NCBI GenBank assembly: GCA_001414485.1
Contig: LLEY01000044.1
Location: 248,001 to 312,000 of the forward strand
Direction: 5' to 3'
From: Calycina herbarum
Lineage: Eukaryota > Ascomycota > Leotiomycetes > Helotiales > Pezizellaceae
DNA: 64,000 nt
In this document: one piece after another, positions 34,061 to 44,951 of the stretch
How the letters are laid out: every line of letters begins with the position of its first letter
Position numbering within the stretch: position 1 is the stretch's first letter
The notes under the pieces: model-generated
Told to the model about the DNA's origin: nothing
What the model saw: the letters and a program-made list of their open reading frames with translations, nothing else
Databases searched by the model: none
Program-made: the position numbers and the translations under genes

Positions 34061-34930
34061 CTACATACCAGAATCTAACTCCCAATACACCTTCTCAATT
34101 TTCAGCTCCTGCTCATACTTATCCCCAAACACCTCCTCCAACATCTTCAGCCATCTTTTCGAGAATCGTACTCCAAATCTACATTTAGTATACTCCCAAT
34201 ACTCGGGGTACCAACCAGCATTTTCCCAATCCACAATCCCCGAAATCTTGCCATCTTTCAAAATAACGTTTCTCAAATTAATGTCGGCATGTGTGAAAAC
34301 AATTTGGTGATCATCTCGATGCACAACATTAGGGGCACCACCAAGTCGTAAAGAGTCGCTGAAATCCTTTTCTGTACGAAACGGACCAACAGGCGCGACA
34401 TCGATTCTGTAATCGAGACAGGGACCACCTGAAGGATTTGAAATTGCATAGACTGCTTCTGATTTTGGTTGAATTGTGCGTAACTCAGCGATATATTTCC
34501 GGAGATCTTGAGCTATGATGTGCATTTCTTCGTCGCTGCACTCGTTGATTGCATGGCCAGCACCGACTCCGTCAATTCGTGACGATACTAAATATGACCC
34601 ATTGGATCTCATGATTAAATCGATGGGACGTGGAGCTGGTATTGAAGTGTGTTTATGAACGAGGGTCAAGGCATCGAACTCACCCGTAATACGTGGGGCA
34701 AAACTCTCTTGGGCATCAAACTTCATGTACATACCAAAGGGTAGTCGTTGGACTTGGCTTGTAGCCGAACCATATAAATAGAGCCCTGCATATCCTAGCA
34801 GTTTGTACGTCTGTAAACGAACTACATCCGGAAACCTTCTCCATATTGCGAGCACACCTTTGACGAGTATTTCAGAAAGGCCTCCACGTTTAGCCTGTCT
34901 GTGAGGGCGCGGGTTTGGGTTTCGGGCCAT
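34061..34930 (-). CDS. APH-family (aminoglycoside phosphotransferase/choline kinase-fold) protein
   Basis: The frame gives 289 residues from the first in-frame ATG at 34930; it stays open upstream for at least 35 codons without another ATG, so an upstream exon is possible. The C-terminal half has the APH catalytic loop IVFTHADINLRNVIL (HxDxxxxN, Brenner motif) and the metal-binding GIVDWENAGWYPEYWEY. The N-terminal lobe has MYMKFDAQESFAPRITGEFDAL with Lys and Glu suited to nucleotide binding, and PAPRPID. In filamentous fungi this fold occurs in many paralogs with unknown small-molecule or protein substrates. Nothing indicates a drug-resistance role. It is followed upstream by a degraded HNH-like gene. 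Confidence 0.75.
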   Translation of the reverse strand: MARNPNPRPHRQAKRGGLSEILVKGVLAIWRRFPDVVRLQTYKLLGYAGLYLYGSATSQVQRLPFGMYMKFDAQESFAPRITGEFDALTLVHKHTSIPAPRPIDLIMRSNGSYLVSSRIDGVGAGHAINECSDEEMHIIAQDLRKYIAELRTIQPKSEAVYAISNPSGGPCLDYRIDVAPVGPFRTEKDFSDSLRLGGAPNVVHRDDHQIVFTHADINLRNVILKDGKISGIVDWENAGWYPEYWEYTKCRFGVRFSKRWLKMLEEVFGDKYEQELKIEKVYWELDSGM

Positions 34931-35122
34931 TTTCGCAGCAATATTGGACCACCTCAAGGCTGGCGCAAATTGGCGATGAATCTCGAGAAACCTTGCATCA
35001 GGGACCTCAATTCCGGTGTCTGAATGATCTATCAACTTGCATTGCCAGCGACATATTCGCTTAAAAGTGATAAAAGACGATCTGTTGACACCACTATTAT
35101 GGCGAATATCATACTGAAAGTG

Positions 35123-35803
35123 TTAGCTAGCAATAGATTCAAGAATGTGCTCACCTACAATTTCTTTGCTGATATTCTCAAGTTGGAGTTCCCCAGTGGG
35201 AAAAGATGCCGCTACTTCTTTACTCAAATACCAGTGGTTTCTAGGGGAAGTCAAGTCTCCATCTCGAGAAGAGATTAGTAAATCGCGATTAGAAGCGCCA
35301 ATAAAAGCACCAAGTAAATCATGGAGCCGTTTCTATACGAAAAGTCAGTAGTTTGGCACAAAGTGGTTTGTAGGACTTCATTACCTCTTTTATGTAAAAT
35401 GCTGTTGGAGGAACAACAGGAAAGACTCCTGAAGAATTCCAAAACCGGCCCCTTGTGCCAGTTATACAACACGAATGGTTGTCTCGTTGAGCGACTGCCC
35501 GACTGGTGGTGTTGTCCAGGTACTTCGAATGGGGCTTCTCGGTGTAGACTATCTGCATTTCAGTTTCCTCTTTTTCATTATGAAGACGATGAACTTACAT
35601 TTGTTGACTAGACATTTCCAGTCATCAACAAACTGGGAAAACTTAATCCCTTCTACGTCATCTGCGCATACTCGCAAGAGATAACTGGCCGCATGGTTGG
35701 GATTTGCAGCATTTATGAGAAATATTTCCACCAAGGGTAAATCCGGATGTCGCAGCTTCGCATCTTGAACGATCCGTGAAGCGTGAGCTGTATCGCTTTC
35801 CAT
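35123..35803 (-). CDS. HNH endonuclease-like protein, probably degenerate
   Basis: Three exons can be joined on the minus strand: 35599-35803, 35385-35548 and 35123-35332, with introns of 50 and 52 nt, giving 192 residues. The middle exon contains AQRDNHSCCITGTRG, matching the RDxxxCxxTG start of fungal HNH_2-type nuclease domains. It is followed by a KRLHDLLGAFIG..SPRNHWYLSKEVAASF segment that resembles the NLLxLSxxVHxxFD end of those domains. The His residues expected in the metal-binding centre are not at the usual places, so catalytic activity is doubtful. Other frames across exons 2-3 are also open, so this model is uncertain. Confidence 0.4.
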
Positions 35804-35906
35804 TGCGCAACAGTATGCCTGGGAAATTTAGAAGCAACGTTGGAAGTAGCTTGCAAAGACCTCGGGAGTTGGTGTTTTGAATGAAGAAGGTTTCTGGCAT
35901 TTTAGG

Positions 35907-36201
35907 GAATCGATTATTTGGGCTAAAATTGGTAGTGCATCCAAGTTCAGCCTGCGCACGACTTAATTTTATCCTAACTATTGTAAACCACAACGTTTTT
36001 TAAATTTAAAATATAGTCAAGTATTGCAATTCATACTCTCTAAACATACATTATATTGACTATTGAAATTAAAAGGGCGTTGCGCTAAGAAGTTACATTG
36101 TTTCTTAAAAGGTGGTAGGTGCATGGGGTCAAATAATTATGGCTGCACAGCTGGTATGAGTACTTCGGCTACGGTGAACTGATGCCCAAATAATCGATTC
36201 T
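35907..36201. repeat. Repeat copy A with inverted GAATCGATTATTTGGGC ends
   Basis: GAATCGATTATTTGGGC at 35907-35924 is mirrored as GCCCAAATAATCGATTC at 36185-36201, giving a 295-bp unit with inverted ends. Homology to copy B continues to about 36260 (GCCAGGACAGGG..GGAGCCAATCA). It has no ORF and is likely a decayed non-autonomous transposon. Confidence 0.55.
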
Positions 36202-36314
36202 GATTTTAGCGCCAGGACAGGGGTTCACATTGGAGCCAATCACGTCTTTCCTGCCCATAGCCCCCAAACAAATGGCACAACCGGAGGAGATTTTTGGAAG
36301 CCTGCTTGTTCAAA

Positions 36315-36880
36315 GGGAATCGATTATTTGGGACACAGATGCATAAGTCATGCACAAAGACCCAACACTATGGGCATAAATGCTACGTTAACCAACACAA
36401 CACTGCGGTTAATAAGTCGTGCACACCAAAACTAAACTTGTATTTATTTCTAAGTTAGCGTACGACTAATTTAATTGTAACTTTTGTTAACTACAACACT
36501 TTTTAAATTTTAAAAACAGTATAGCATCGCAAGCTATAGTCTTTACAAATACATTACCCTAATTTATAAAAACAAAAGAGTATTACGTTAAGAAGTGGTA
36601 TATACACGTATACAAAGTTGTAGCTGTATACTTGGTACATGCAAGACTTGCCGTAGTCGCCCCGCCTTTTCCATGCTCTGACCAATTAGAATTTTATGCA
36701 AACTTGTACTCCCCCCTTTGGTATTGTCTGTCAGGTGCAAGGGTGGTTTGGCTGTGAAATGTCTAGCCCATTTAATCGGTTCCGTTGCAAAGAGTTGGTG
36801 TTTGATGGAGAGAAGACCTCGGTATTTTGGCGTCAGGACAGGGATTAAATGGGAGCCAATCATGTCGCTCTTTTCTTTTG
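36315..36880. repeat. Repeat copy B, direct orientation, diverged from copy A
   Basis: It begins GGGAATCGATTATTTGGG like copy A. The internal block CGTACGACTAATTTAAT..TTTTTAAATTTTAAAA (36462-36518) matches 35955-36011, and it ends with GTCAGGACAGGG..GGGAGCCAATCA like the right flank of copy A. It has about 100 extra bases after the left end. Differences are frequent and AT-biased. Confidence 0.5.
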
Positions 36881-37498
36881 GCCTTCGACTTTCCATAATA
36901 ACATTGGCAATCTGAAGCTAGACTCGCCATCAACATGCAAAACGCGAGGGAATTTGAATGAAGATCCCCACAAATTCGTCGATCACGGACGGATCAAACT
37001 AAGAGGAAGACCTCACTATCAGGAAGGAATGCTTTCCCCCGATAATGGTGGAAGAGTTTAGCAACAAATATTCCTTCTTCACCACCAACGAGGACAAGAG
37101 GGGCTTACTGGGAATGCTAGCCTTAATTACCCTACATTTGCCAAGAAATGGCCAGATCGGATCATCGTATCCACAAGGATCATCTCAAGATTATATCACA
37201 TCATCTCCAGCATGCGCCTGCGATTGCCTACGATCATCTATATCCACATAGACGATCGATCGGACAGGGCAATAGTCTACAATAAGAACATCTACATGAT
37301 CCGGATGATCGAACTAATTAGGGATGATTCATTTAGGACGGCGGCTTAACTAGTAATATGTTGAGACTTTAGAGAGTGCCAAATTGCAGGTCAGTAATAA
37401 GCAAGTACATCTTTCCTAACTGCAGATTACTACAAAGTCTAGGCCCAGTCCTATTAGACAGTGAGTCGCCCAGATTCACTCTTCACACAGCTAATCTC

Positions 37499-38416
37499 AT
37501 GGCAAAGTCAACTAAAAGAATAAGGAAAAATGCTACTCGCTTCAAGTCAGGTGGCTCAAAACACAAGTGAGCCTATCAAATTGGTGCGTGTAATTTCATA
37601 GTTAATGTTTCTCAATAGCAAGTTTGTAGGTCAGCGTCGACCTGGAAGCGAAAGAACAATTCCTCCATACCAGCATACTTTACAGATGGTGAATGGAGCG
37701 CCTTTGCAAGCACACTTATCTCAAGATAAACCTACCCTCCACTCGATAGTCCGTGCAGTTGAAAAGCGGCCGCTGCCGCAACGTCCACCACCAAACACAA
37801 CTACTACCCTAAATGATGCCCGCAAATGTTCTACAACAGAGTTTCTCAATCGAACCATAAATAGGGCCCAAGATAGTGAGCACAATGTCGTGGTAGAACT
37901 AAGTAACTTGTCCAAAGGAGAAATTTCGCAGGTTAGTGCGGAGATTCTTGATTTACGCGGTGCCTTAGGGAGGACAATGTAATGGTAGTTGGTAAAGCGA
38001 AAGATACAAGTGAGATGAAAATGGCAGAGAATGATCAGGATGGCGATGTCGAGCTTTTTAACGTCGAAGCTATAAGGGATTGCAAGCTTAATCGTAAGGT
38101 TTGTTTTTTCTATTAGCGCTTTTCCCATACCTGCTCTAACCGTAATCATGTCAGGGCATGATTCTCTTACAGGTCAAGTGGGAAGCCTTTGACAAGCCAG
38201 CTGATATGACATGGGAGCCGGAGACGGTTTTAAGGTACATATATTATTTGTTGCTATTATTTGCTTGCCCTGTACGCTTTCTATTAGGTTCTATTGTTAA
38301 CATGTTTACTTGCACGTAGACAAGACGTCCCTGATATAGTGAACGCATATTTCGAACAGCTTGGCGGTCGATATAGAGTTTTAAATAAAGTTCGTCCAAA
38401 ACAACCAGAAAAATAA
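37499..38416 (+). pseudogene. Chromodomain protein with a frame break (HP1-like, transposon-associated type)
   Basis: Exon 1 (37499-37566) and exon 2 (37619 on) give MAKSTKRIRKNATRFKSGG and a Pro/Thr-rich stretch ending at TAA 37980-37982. A second frame, open across that point, starts MVVGKAKDTSEMK at 37982. Joined over introns 38099-38154 and 38235-38319, it encodes a chromodomain, DVELFNVEAIRDCKLNRKG, MILLQVKWEAFDKPADMTW and EPETVL, with a C-terminal VNAYFEQLGGRYRV. Chromodomains bind methylated histone tails. I found no intron that brings both halves into one frame, so there is either a frameshift or two separate genes. The chromodomain half could be functional alone. The position beside repeats suits a heterochromatin or retroelement-derived gene. 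Confidence 0.55.
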
Positions 38417-39395
38417 AGAAAAATAGAGAAAGGAAAATAGCAGTAAACAGGAATGGCAAATCAGAAATATCTTTCGAAGGCGCCTCGTGTTTGGGTGTAA
38501 TGGTCGCGAGTAATGCAGTGCGCCTTCCGTTCATGATTGATTCGAGCGAGCCGGTGCTGAGGACCCTGAACCCTTGATGCAGAAGGGTTCAGATCCGTGC
38601 AAAAAATAGCCAGTATCTGCTTAACCTGATGTTGGCGCCCCTAGAATCCAAAATTCCCGCTTTGATAGACATGTATTCACACATTACGCGCAGTATGAAA
38701 TGGTATCGCGACGTGTTTCTAGTCCAGCTGGCGGCTTTCACCCTGAAGAATTGGGTATCGGTATGGAACTTGAGGCATTTCTGTCCACGCCCGCATCCTC
38801 CGACGGCAAAAATAAGATTACCATGATGGACATGTCGGTGTCCAGCATGTCACCCCTTACCTACAATACCTTCGCCCAGCTACAGCAATCTTCCTTCCAT
38901 CAGCAACCTCAACAAGAACACTCAAGGCAGTCCCCATATATATCTTTTTACCAGTCTCCAATGATGGCGTTTCAGCCAAGTCATTTCTATAGAAATAGTT
39001 TGAATGCCCTATCACTGTCGTCTGCCGAAATCCTTCGCCCTATCAGGAAAAAGTTGAGAAATTTGTGGAAGCTAATAAAGGAGATTCAAGTATGTAAGCT
39101 GACAGTCAAATTGTTCCATGGAAGAATTAGATCTAATATTTGACCTTCCCTTCATTTCGGTTTCTTAGCAGTGATACTTTGGAAGGTCGTATAATGGCAT
39201 TTATAAAATAGTTTAGCTAATTTAAATAGTAGTAGAAGAGAAGGATATGTCACCAGTGATGTCCTAGCTAGCTCCAATAAAACAGATGTTAACAAAAAAT
39301 AGAAAAGACTCGAAAAACTCTAGACAGAGAGTATAAATTTAAATTAGTAAAAGCCTTTTCAAGATAATTTCCAATATAAGCTTAAATTTCTGCCC
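38417..39395. other. Intergenic, one unsupported 147-codon frame
   Basis: A Ser/Gln/Met-rich frame at 38700-39143 (containing FHQQPQQEHSRQSPYIS) might be a remnant of a regulatory protein, but there is no domain and no clear exon structure. The rest is AT-rich. Confidence 0.35.
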
Positions 39396-40617
39396 CTAAC
39401 TAGCGCTTTTGATTTCAGCCGGTGTCCAGCTATTTTTCTTAATCCACTCCGGAAACGAGGTCGCTTTCACCCCAAGATCCTCCCAAGAATAGTCATCTTT
39501 GGGGTCCATGGTCCCGAACAGGATTTTGTCTGTAGGGGCTACAGCAGTCCATTCCATCATCTGGCTAGCATCTTCTGCGAACCCTTTCCCCGCCGCGGCC
39601 GATTGACTGCTTCTCCACTCCTCCAATGTAGTAGGGTTGTGTATTGCTGGCTGCGAGGTTACTTCAGTAAAGATTTTGGGAAAGTCGCTGAAGCGCATGC
39701 GGCTCGACACAGGGTACGTTTTGCCATGTGTGAGTTCTGGTCCTTTGGCGAAGATCGCTAGGTTCGAGCTTTAGAATTGGTTTGTGTCTCAGTTATGCAC
39801 AGGCACTTACCAGCAGTGAACAGGCCGATATCGTATTCGGGGTCGAGCCAGTCACCCCAAACTTCACTGTTTACCGGAGCGCAAAATCGAATGGTGCCGT
39901 CATCTACGAAAAATTAGCCTTGATGCTCGTGTTACGCTCGAAATAACAACAGATTCAAAGGATGTCACTTGTAAGAGAATGTAAGTGACCTTTTCGTCTG
40001 CAATACCACTCCCAATTTAGATTACTGTAAAAGTAGCCTTGTTCAGATCTCACATCAGTACAAGTCATCAGAATTTCTGTACCTTGCGGATTTCACTCAC
40101 CCGCATGAAGCGCTGTTACCGCTGGCAATTCCTGCATAGCAAGCTCCTGAACCGCCGCCTTGTGATCAAAATGAAATAGCTTGCGAAAGCGCCCATTACT
40201 AGCCTTATTGAGATTCGGCAAACTACTCAAGACAAAGTGTTTGACGCCGGCCTGTTTAGCAGCCGCAACAATGTTCTCCCCGGATTCGAGCTCAGCTTTC
40301 AGTTCGTCCTCGCTCTCGCAGCGCGTGCCCGCTTTCCACATGGTGGTGACGGCAAACACGCCATATGCGCCTTCAAAAGCGAGTTCTAGGCTTTTGACAT
40401 CGAATACGTCTGCTGTGGCCAGGCTTAATCGTTTAGAGGGGGTTTGGAGAGAGCTCAGGAGGTTCGTAGCTGCGTGGGAGTGCACGTCTCGCGTAAGGGC
40501 GCGGACGTAAAAGGATGACAGCAAGGGTTCCACGAGGATCGCCCGTACAACACCTCGTCCTTGATTGCCAGTCGCACCAACTACGACGATAGTCTGTACT
40601 GGGTCGTTGGATATCAT
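39396..40617 (-). CDS. NmrA-like NAD(P)-binding protein
   Basis: Four exons on the minus strand (40101-40617, 39990-40037, 39811-39903, 39396-39757) give 339 residues. The Rossmann start is TIVVVGATGNQGRGVVRAIL (GxxGxxG), then VRALTRDV, LATADVFDVKSLELAFEGAYGVFAVT and KHFVLSSLPNL. A YFYSNLNWEW segment, a DDGTIRFCAPVNSEVWGDWLDPEYDIG loop and a C-terminal AEIKSAS follow. NmrA-like proteins bind NAD(P) and act as redox sensors or co-repressors of transcription factors, or as reductases. It diverges from a bZIP gene 402 bases away, suggesting that the two might act together. Confidence 0.86.
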
Positions 40618-41019
40618 GGTAGTCGGCGTGTGTAAGGGGCTGAACTGGGTAGTAGAGTTTTGGAGCGAAAAAATTGAAAGAGTATAAAGCTCTAAAACGT
40701 CTTTATCTCTAACTACTGGACTTAGAAGACGTATTTATAAGCAGGAGAAGATTGTTGGGAGCAATAATAAGTTTTGAGCTCATGCGGTCCGTAGTAATGG
40801 AATTTTGGTAGATTGTTACTGATCATGGCCGCTTTTGGCATAGTTATCAGTAACCACCACGTGTATGGCTGGTCCGGCTACGTCATGTTCTTCCTTCGCT
40901 GGCTTGGCTCTCGAATAGTGAGGGCCGAGGTCGCCAACATCGTACTGATACAAATGTTAGTAAATGGTTATTACTGAGGCATAACACCTTATTAGAATCG
41001 TACTCCTACCCTAAACCTT
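40618..41019. other. Shared divergent promoter of the NmrA-like and bZIP genes
   Basis: 402 bases separate the two start codons. CACGTGT occurs near 40858 and TATAAA-like words near 40680. No other gene fits. Confidence 0.45.
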
Positions 41020-42105
41020 ATGTCGACTAATAGATGCGAACAGCATCGAAGGGAGCGGGGTCGGGCGGCACAAGCAGCTTTCAGAAAGAGGCAAATTGAC
41101 ACAATCCATGCGCAGGAAGAGCAGCTGCGTTTATTCGACCAGCTATCAAAGGATGTTAACGAGGCTACTTCTAAGCTGAAGATTGCTATCCAGGTCTCCG
41201 CAGACCATAGGAAGGATGATGTTCCAAAACATATGGTCCAGGAGCTTGTTAGTCAACTTGAACACGCGGTTCAGCGCGTACCACCAACGAGGCTTTGGAA
41301 GGCCAAGGGGAAGGACAACGAGGGGATGTCAACAAACCCCGCAGCTTTGATCCACCAAGAAACATCATGCCAGGACACGTCCAATGCACTCTTTTCTGAG
41401 AAGGTTGTGGCACCAGAGGTCACAGTTACCGTAGGGCAAGCGATGAGGCCAGCTTCTATAGGTGGTGACTACAATAACTACACACACGAAGAAATAACCC
41501 CCCGGGCAAGCCAGACGTTCCCCAGCTCCAGCTCTCCAATATTCTCGCTCCTGGTGCCCCCAATCGAGATAATCCCCTACCTCTCCCCACGGCCAGGCAA
41601 CAAACCAACATTCGCCGGCAAGCTCTATTGGGCAACCATGTCCCTGGGCTATCGGCTTGCAAGCGGTGCCGAGAATCTGCAAATTGCTCCAAGGCTACTG
41701 CTTTACCACCTCCGCTTCCACACTGCCGCTTCGATTGCAGAGAGGGTTGGTAGGATGCTTTTGAATGAGAGCACAGGCGTTACACATCAAGATTCGGCTC
41801 CGCATTTCACGTACCAGATGACTCAGCATATTGTCCGGGATTTGGTGCTGGAAGGAGAGGATGTGAAAGGGTATCTTGATGCGAGGGAGGTGGAGCTGTA
41901 TTTCTGGAGGAGGGGCGTTGATCCCATTTCTTTGGGGCCTCTAGGGGTGGAAGATGCGGATTGGAGACTTGGTGAACTGCTTCAAGAGCTGTCAAGGAAT
42001 GCGGTGTGTTTTGGTGATGGGCCAAAGTATCTTGTCTATGATGTTGAGAAAGCATTTCTCAACACGACTGGTGGGATGTCAATATTTCCATACCTGAGTT
42101 TCTGA
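41020..42105 (+). CDS. bZIP transcription factor (fungal DUF3425-type)
   Basis: A single exon of 361 residues. The N terminus RERGRAAQAAFRKRQIDTI is a bZIP basic region (usually NRxAQxAFRxR), though the Asn is replaced by Gly/Arg in ERGRAAQ. A short leucine-containing helix follows (EEQLRLFDQLSKDVNEA). The C-terminal half (LYWATMSLGYRLA, LLYHLRFHTAASIAERV, YLDAREVELYFWRRGVD) resembles the helical domain of fungal Yap-like proteins with DUF3425. It is divergent from the NmrA-like gene, the type of pairing seen for regulator and redox co-regulator. The basic-region change may affect DNA binding. Confidence 0.75.
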   Translation: MSTNRCEQHRRERGRAAQAAFRKRQIDTIHAQEEQLRLFDQLSKDVNEATSKLKIAIQVSADHRKDDVPKHMVQELVSQLEHAVQRVPPTRLWKAKGKDNEGMSTNPAALIHQETSCQDTSNALFSEKVVAPEVTVTVGQAMRPASIGGDYNNYTHEEITPRASQTFPSSSSPIFSLLVPPIEIIPYLSPRPGNKPTFAGKLYWATMSLGYRLASGAENLQIAPRLLLYHLRFHTAASIAERVGRMLLNESTGVTHQDSAPHFTYQMTQHIVRDLVLEGEDVKGYLDAREVELYFWRRGVDPISLGPLGVEDADWRLGELLQELSRNAVCFGDGPKYLVYDVEKAFLNTTGGMSIFPYLSF

Positions 42106-42817
42106 ACGACCTAACTGGTTGGAGTGTTTCCGAGACAATAAATGTTTATGGAACAAATTACAGAGTACTATTATATTTTTGCTAGCTATAGTTGACTCAA
42201 AGCAGTCACACGTGAAATTCAACGATTTTACCAGTCAAGAAGCAGCCTTTCTCTCAAGTCCTGGTAGTCTGGATAAACTTTGAGGAATGTCAGTCGAACA
42301 ATCTCTTAGGATAGAAATATACCATCTGGCAGATGGATAGTTTCATTGATGGTTCATTTTTCGCTAGCAATTGCCATTTGCATTCCGATATCCAACGTAC
42401 GACAAGAGCCTCAATTCTGTCACCGGCAGTCATAAGCAAAGGGAACCGCTAATAGAATGGATAAAGAACCAGCCATGCAGGATTCCTAGTCTCACGCCAT
42501 TGATTTGCATAAAGAGTTCCGTTCAGCCTCCGGAGCAAATATTGGGAGCGCTTTCGGAGCCTGTGTTTATCGTGCGTCAATCTACCGCCCCGCTCTGATA
42601 GCTGTTCAAGTACCTGGCGGACTTTTGTTTCGCGAATAGAGCCGACATCAAACCTGGCTAGTCGACGAAGTGCTGTCAGTCGAGAGTATATTATCCGCTG
42701 TGCTTCCTCGTCAAAGAGAGACTGGGTCTGCTGTACTTCATATCTCAAGATGATGAGAAATAACCAGCGACACGCCTGCCAATCGACTACCGCAATTCAA
42801 GTAGAATACATTGTTCT
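42106..42817. other. Convergent intergenic region
   Basis: On the minus strand a frame of about 120 codons from about 42790 to 42449 has no ATG but has helical Arg/Leu-rich sequence (SRLTALRRLARFDVGS). It may be a relic exon. I cannot assign it. Confidence 0.3.
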
Positions 42818-43480
42818 TCAGAACGCGCCGCCATTGTAAGGCTTATCGTACCGCGGTTCCCGCTCTGGACCATTGAGCTCAAGGCAGTCCGTGTACGCGA
42901 CCAGTTTGTTCGCCGTGAATTCACCCAGTTCAAAACCCTCCTGCCCCGAATCGACAGTATACCCATTTATACTGAGATAGCACCCAGATTCTCTCTGCTC
43001 GTCCCAACCCTTAGCCTTGGGCCGCCAGATGGTCCTCTTGCCCATCTTGCCCCTATCCCTATCCTTGACGTCCATCTCATCCAGGTCCACCTCCGCCGTC
43101 TCCCCCTTGCCTGCGAAAAGGAAGCACCTCCCGCCACACTTTTTGCAGAAGAGCCAGTGGATAAGTCCGTTGTTGCAGGTGTAGTCCCCAAGCTCGGCTA
43201 TGGGATTCAGCGGAGAGAGGAGCATGAAGTCCTCGGGGGACCAGGCCGCGCGTATGTGGAAGTGGCCAGCCTTGTGGCAGGTCGTGCAATTGCAGCGGTA
43301 GAGCTCCTGGATTGAGCGGGAGGAGTTAGTGGGAGGGGGCGTGGCGATGGGGGCGGGTTTGTGGGGGAGTGTGAGGAAGATGATGTACCGGACGGAGCCG
43401 CAATGGCAGGAGCCATGGAATGGGCGGCGTGTTGGTGTCGAGTCGCTCATCTTGCTGGTGGCAGCGATGTTATCGATCAT
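42818..43480 (-). CDS. GFA/CENP-V-type zinc protein (glutathione-dependent formaldehyde-activating family)
   Basis: A single exon of 220 residues from ATG 43480; an internal ATG 10 codons on (MSDSTPT) is equally possible. Zinc-binding Cys appear in the family order: GSCHCGSVRY, YRCNCTTCHKAGHFH and LFCKKCGGRCF. GFA-domain proteins form an S-hydroxymethyl-glutathione-binding fold, but fungal members are mostly of unknown role. The C-terminal half has an acidic/basic insertion (DLDEMDVKDRDRGKMGK) before YLSINGYTVDSGQEGFEL. High GC in this gene contrasts with the AT-rich surroundings. Confidence 0.85.
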   Translation of the reverse strand: MIDNIAATSKMSDSTPTRRPFHGSCHCGSVRYIIFLTLPHKPAPIATPPPTNSSRSIQELYRCNCTTCHKAGHFHIRAAWSPEDFMLLSPLNPIAELGDYTCNNGLIHWLFCKKCGGRCFLFAGKGETAEVDLDEMDVKDRDRGKMGKRTIWRPKAKGWDEQRESGCYLSINGYTVDSGQEGFELGEFTANKLVAYTDCLELNGPEREPRYDKPYNGGAF

Positions 43481-44951
43481 ACTGAGTGGAAGTCATCTCT
43501 GTTGCTCACTCGAAGCACGGTGCAGACGAGGTTGGTGTTTGGAAGGTTACTGTACCTCTATAATATTCTTGTTGGCAAGCTTGTCGAAAAAGTACTCGGC
43601 AATTCATTTGGGACGTCTCGGACACTGTGTTAAGATAGGAGCTAGACTGTCCTGCAGCCGTCCAGCGGATATTGGTGGTGATGATAAGTGGGATCTGCCG
43701 AATGTGGTTAAGTGCACCTCGGCAACCTGTGATAAATGCATCAATCATTTCCTCAGACACTTTATTGTTTACTAATGTCTAACAAGTCATCCTTTATCTG
43801 ATATTTTGCCTCGACTTATGTTGTCACGATTGCTTATGTCCTCTATCAGCCTATCGATCAAAGTCACGAAGCCCACGATATTGATTTCTTTGATTACTGT
43901 GATCGGGTAGAGGTATTTGATTCGAGTCGAACCATCGCACATACCGAGCGTTGATACCAAAGACGTCGATGCGTTTGATCTTCCCGCAGAATCGCTTAAG
44001 GCGATCCTTTGGAACAGATGGCAAAGTGCCTGGGGGTTACGGCCACCCGATGCAGGCCATATCAAGTTGATCCAGTTTGGGCAGACGATCAATGACTTTA
44101 TGCCGTTAAGATGTACCTTTCCCGTTTTTGATATGTATGCTAGAAGGGTTACGTGTCAGAAGAGTTACGTACTAGATAGATAGTGTTCGAGTCTTAGGAA
44201 TGTCAGGTTCAGACCTCGTTATTGTCCGCCCTCTTATATATAGATGCTCTCTCTTTCTCTATTAGAAAAGGCCAATTTGGTCTTTTCCTTCGTATCAGAA
44301 CCTAGTATTTATATATGTCATTCTATCGAACGTACTCCTATATGCCTCTTTTGTAGTAGTATCCGTATCGTACCGTTATAGTATAAAACTATAAAGAAGA
44401 TAGGTCTATTTAAATTAAGATAAATAAATTACTAGCTAGCTATAGAGACGGAGCCTACGAACGTGTTTTAGCGTTTCTCACGTGACCAGGACTTTTCCAC
44501 GGACGCCTAGAGCCAATCGCTAGAGGTGGTCCGACCGTACTTTAATATAGAAAGGAGAAGAAGCGTAGATTGAATGGGTTTATTTCGTTTGACACGTTGA
44601 TCTGTTCAAAGACCCTTAATGCTTAGCCTCATTCAGAATAGGAGCATCAAATTCTGCGAATACATATACTAACAAGTGATAGACACATATCTCATTGTTC
44701 AAGTGAATCTGTTTTCGCTTGTTCAATGGGATTAGGTGCTGACCCCTAGAACAAATGAAATATCACCATGTAGTTGAGAAACACCAAGATGAAGTGAAGG
44801 GGTTTTGTTCCCAATTGAACTGGCCTAGCCCAGAGCAGAGTGTTTTATACCCCCTATCACCTCTTGTCTTCCTTGAGCCAACCCTCTTCTCTCCAACTAC
44901 GACAAAACCTTTGCACAGAACAGAACCAACTTGAGAAGACCTCCGGAAAAG
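43481..44951. other. Long intergenic region, no gene supported
   Basis: A frame at 43917-44183 (AESLKAILWNRWQSAWGL) is short and has no family that I can name. The stretch 44230-44460 is AT-rich. The final 100 bases before 44952 are the probable leader of the SprT-like gene. Confidence 0.35.

Larger units (their letters stand above)
35804..37498. other. Repeat-rich intergenic region without genes
   Basis: Contains two divergent copies of one repeat (35907-36260 and 36315-36880). The remaining part to 37498 is AT-rich with GATC-rich words near 37140-37300. No coding sequence is supported. Confidence 0.5.

Noticed and set aside
38700..39143. 147-codon Gln/Ser-rich ORF
   Set aside because: Low complexity, no domain, no clear start or splice signals.
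43917..44183. 88-codon ORF in the 43.5-44.9 kb gap
   Set aside because: Short, no family, and surrounded by AT-rich non-coding sequence.
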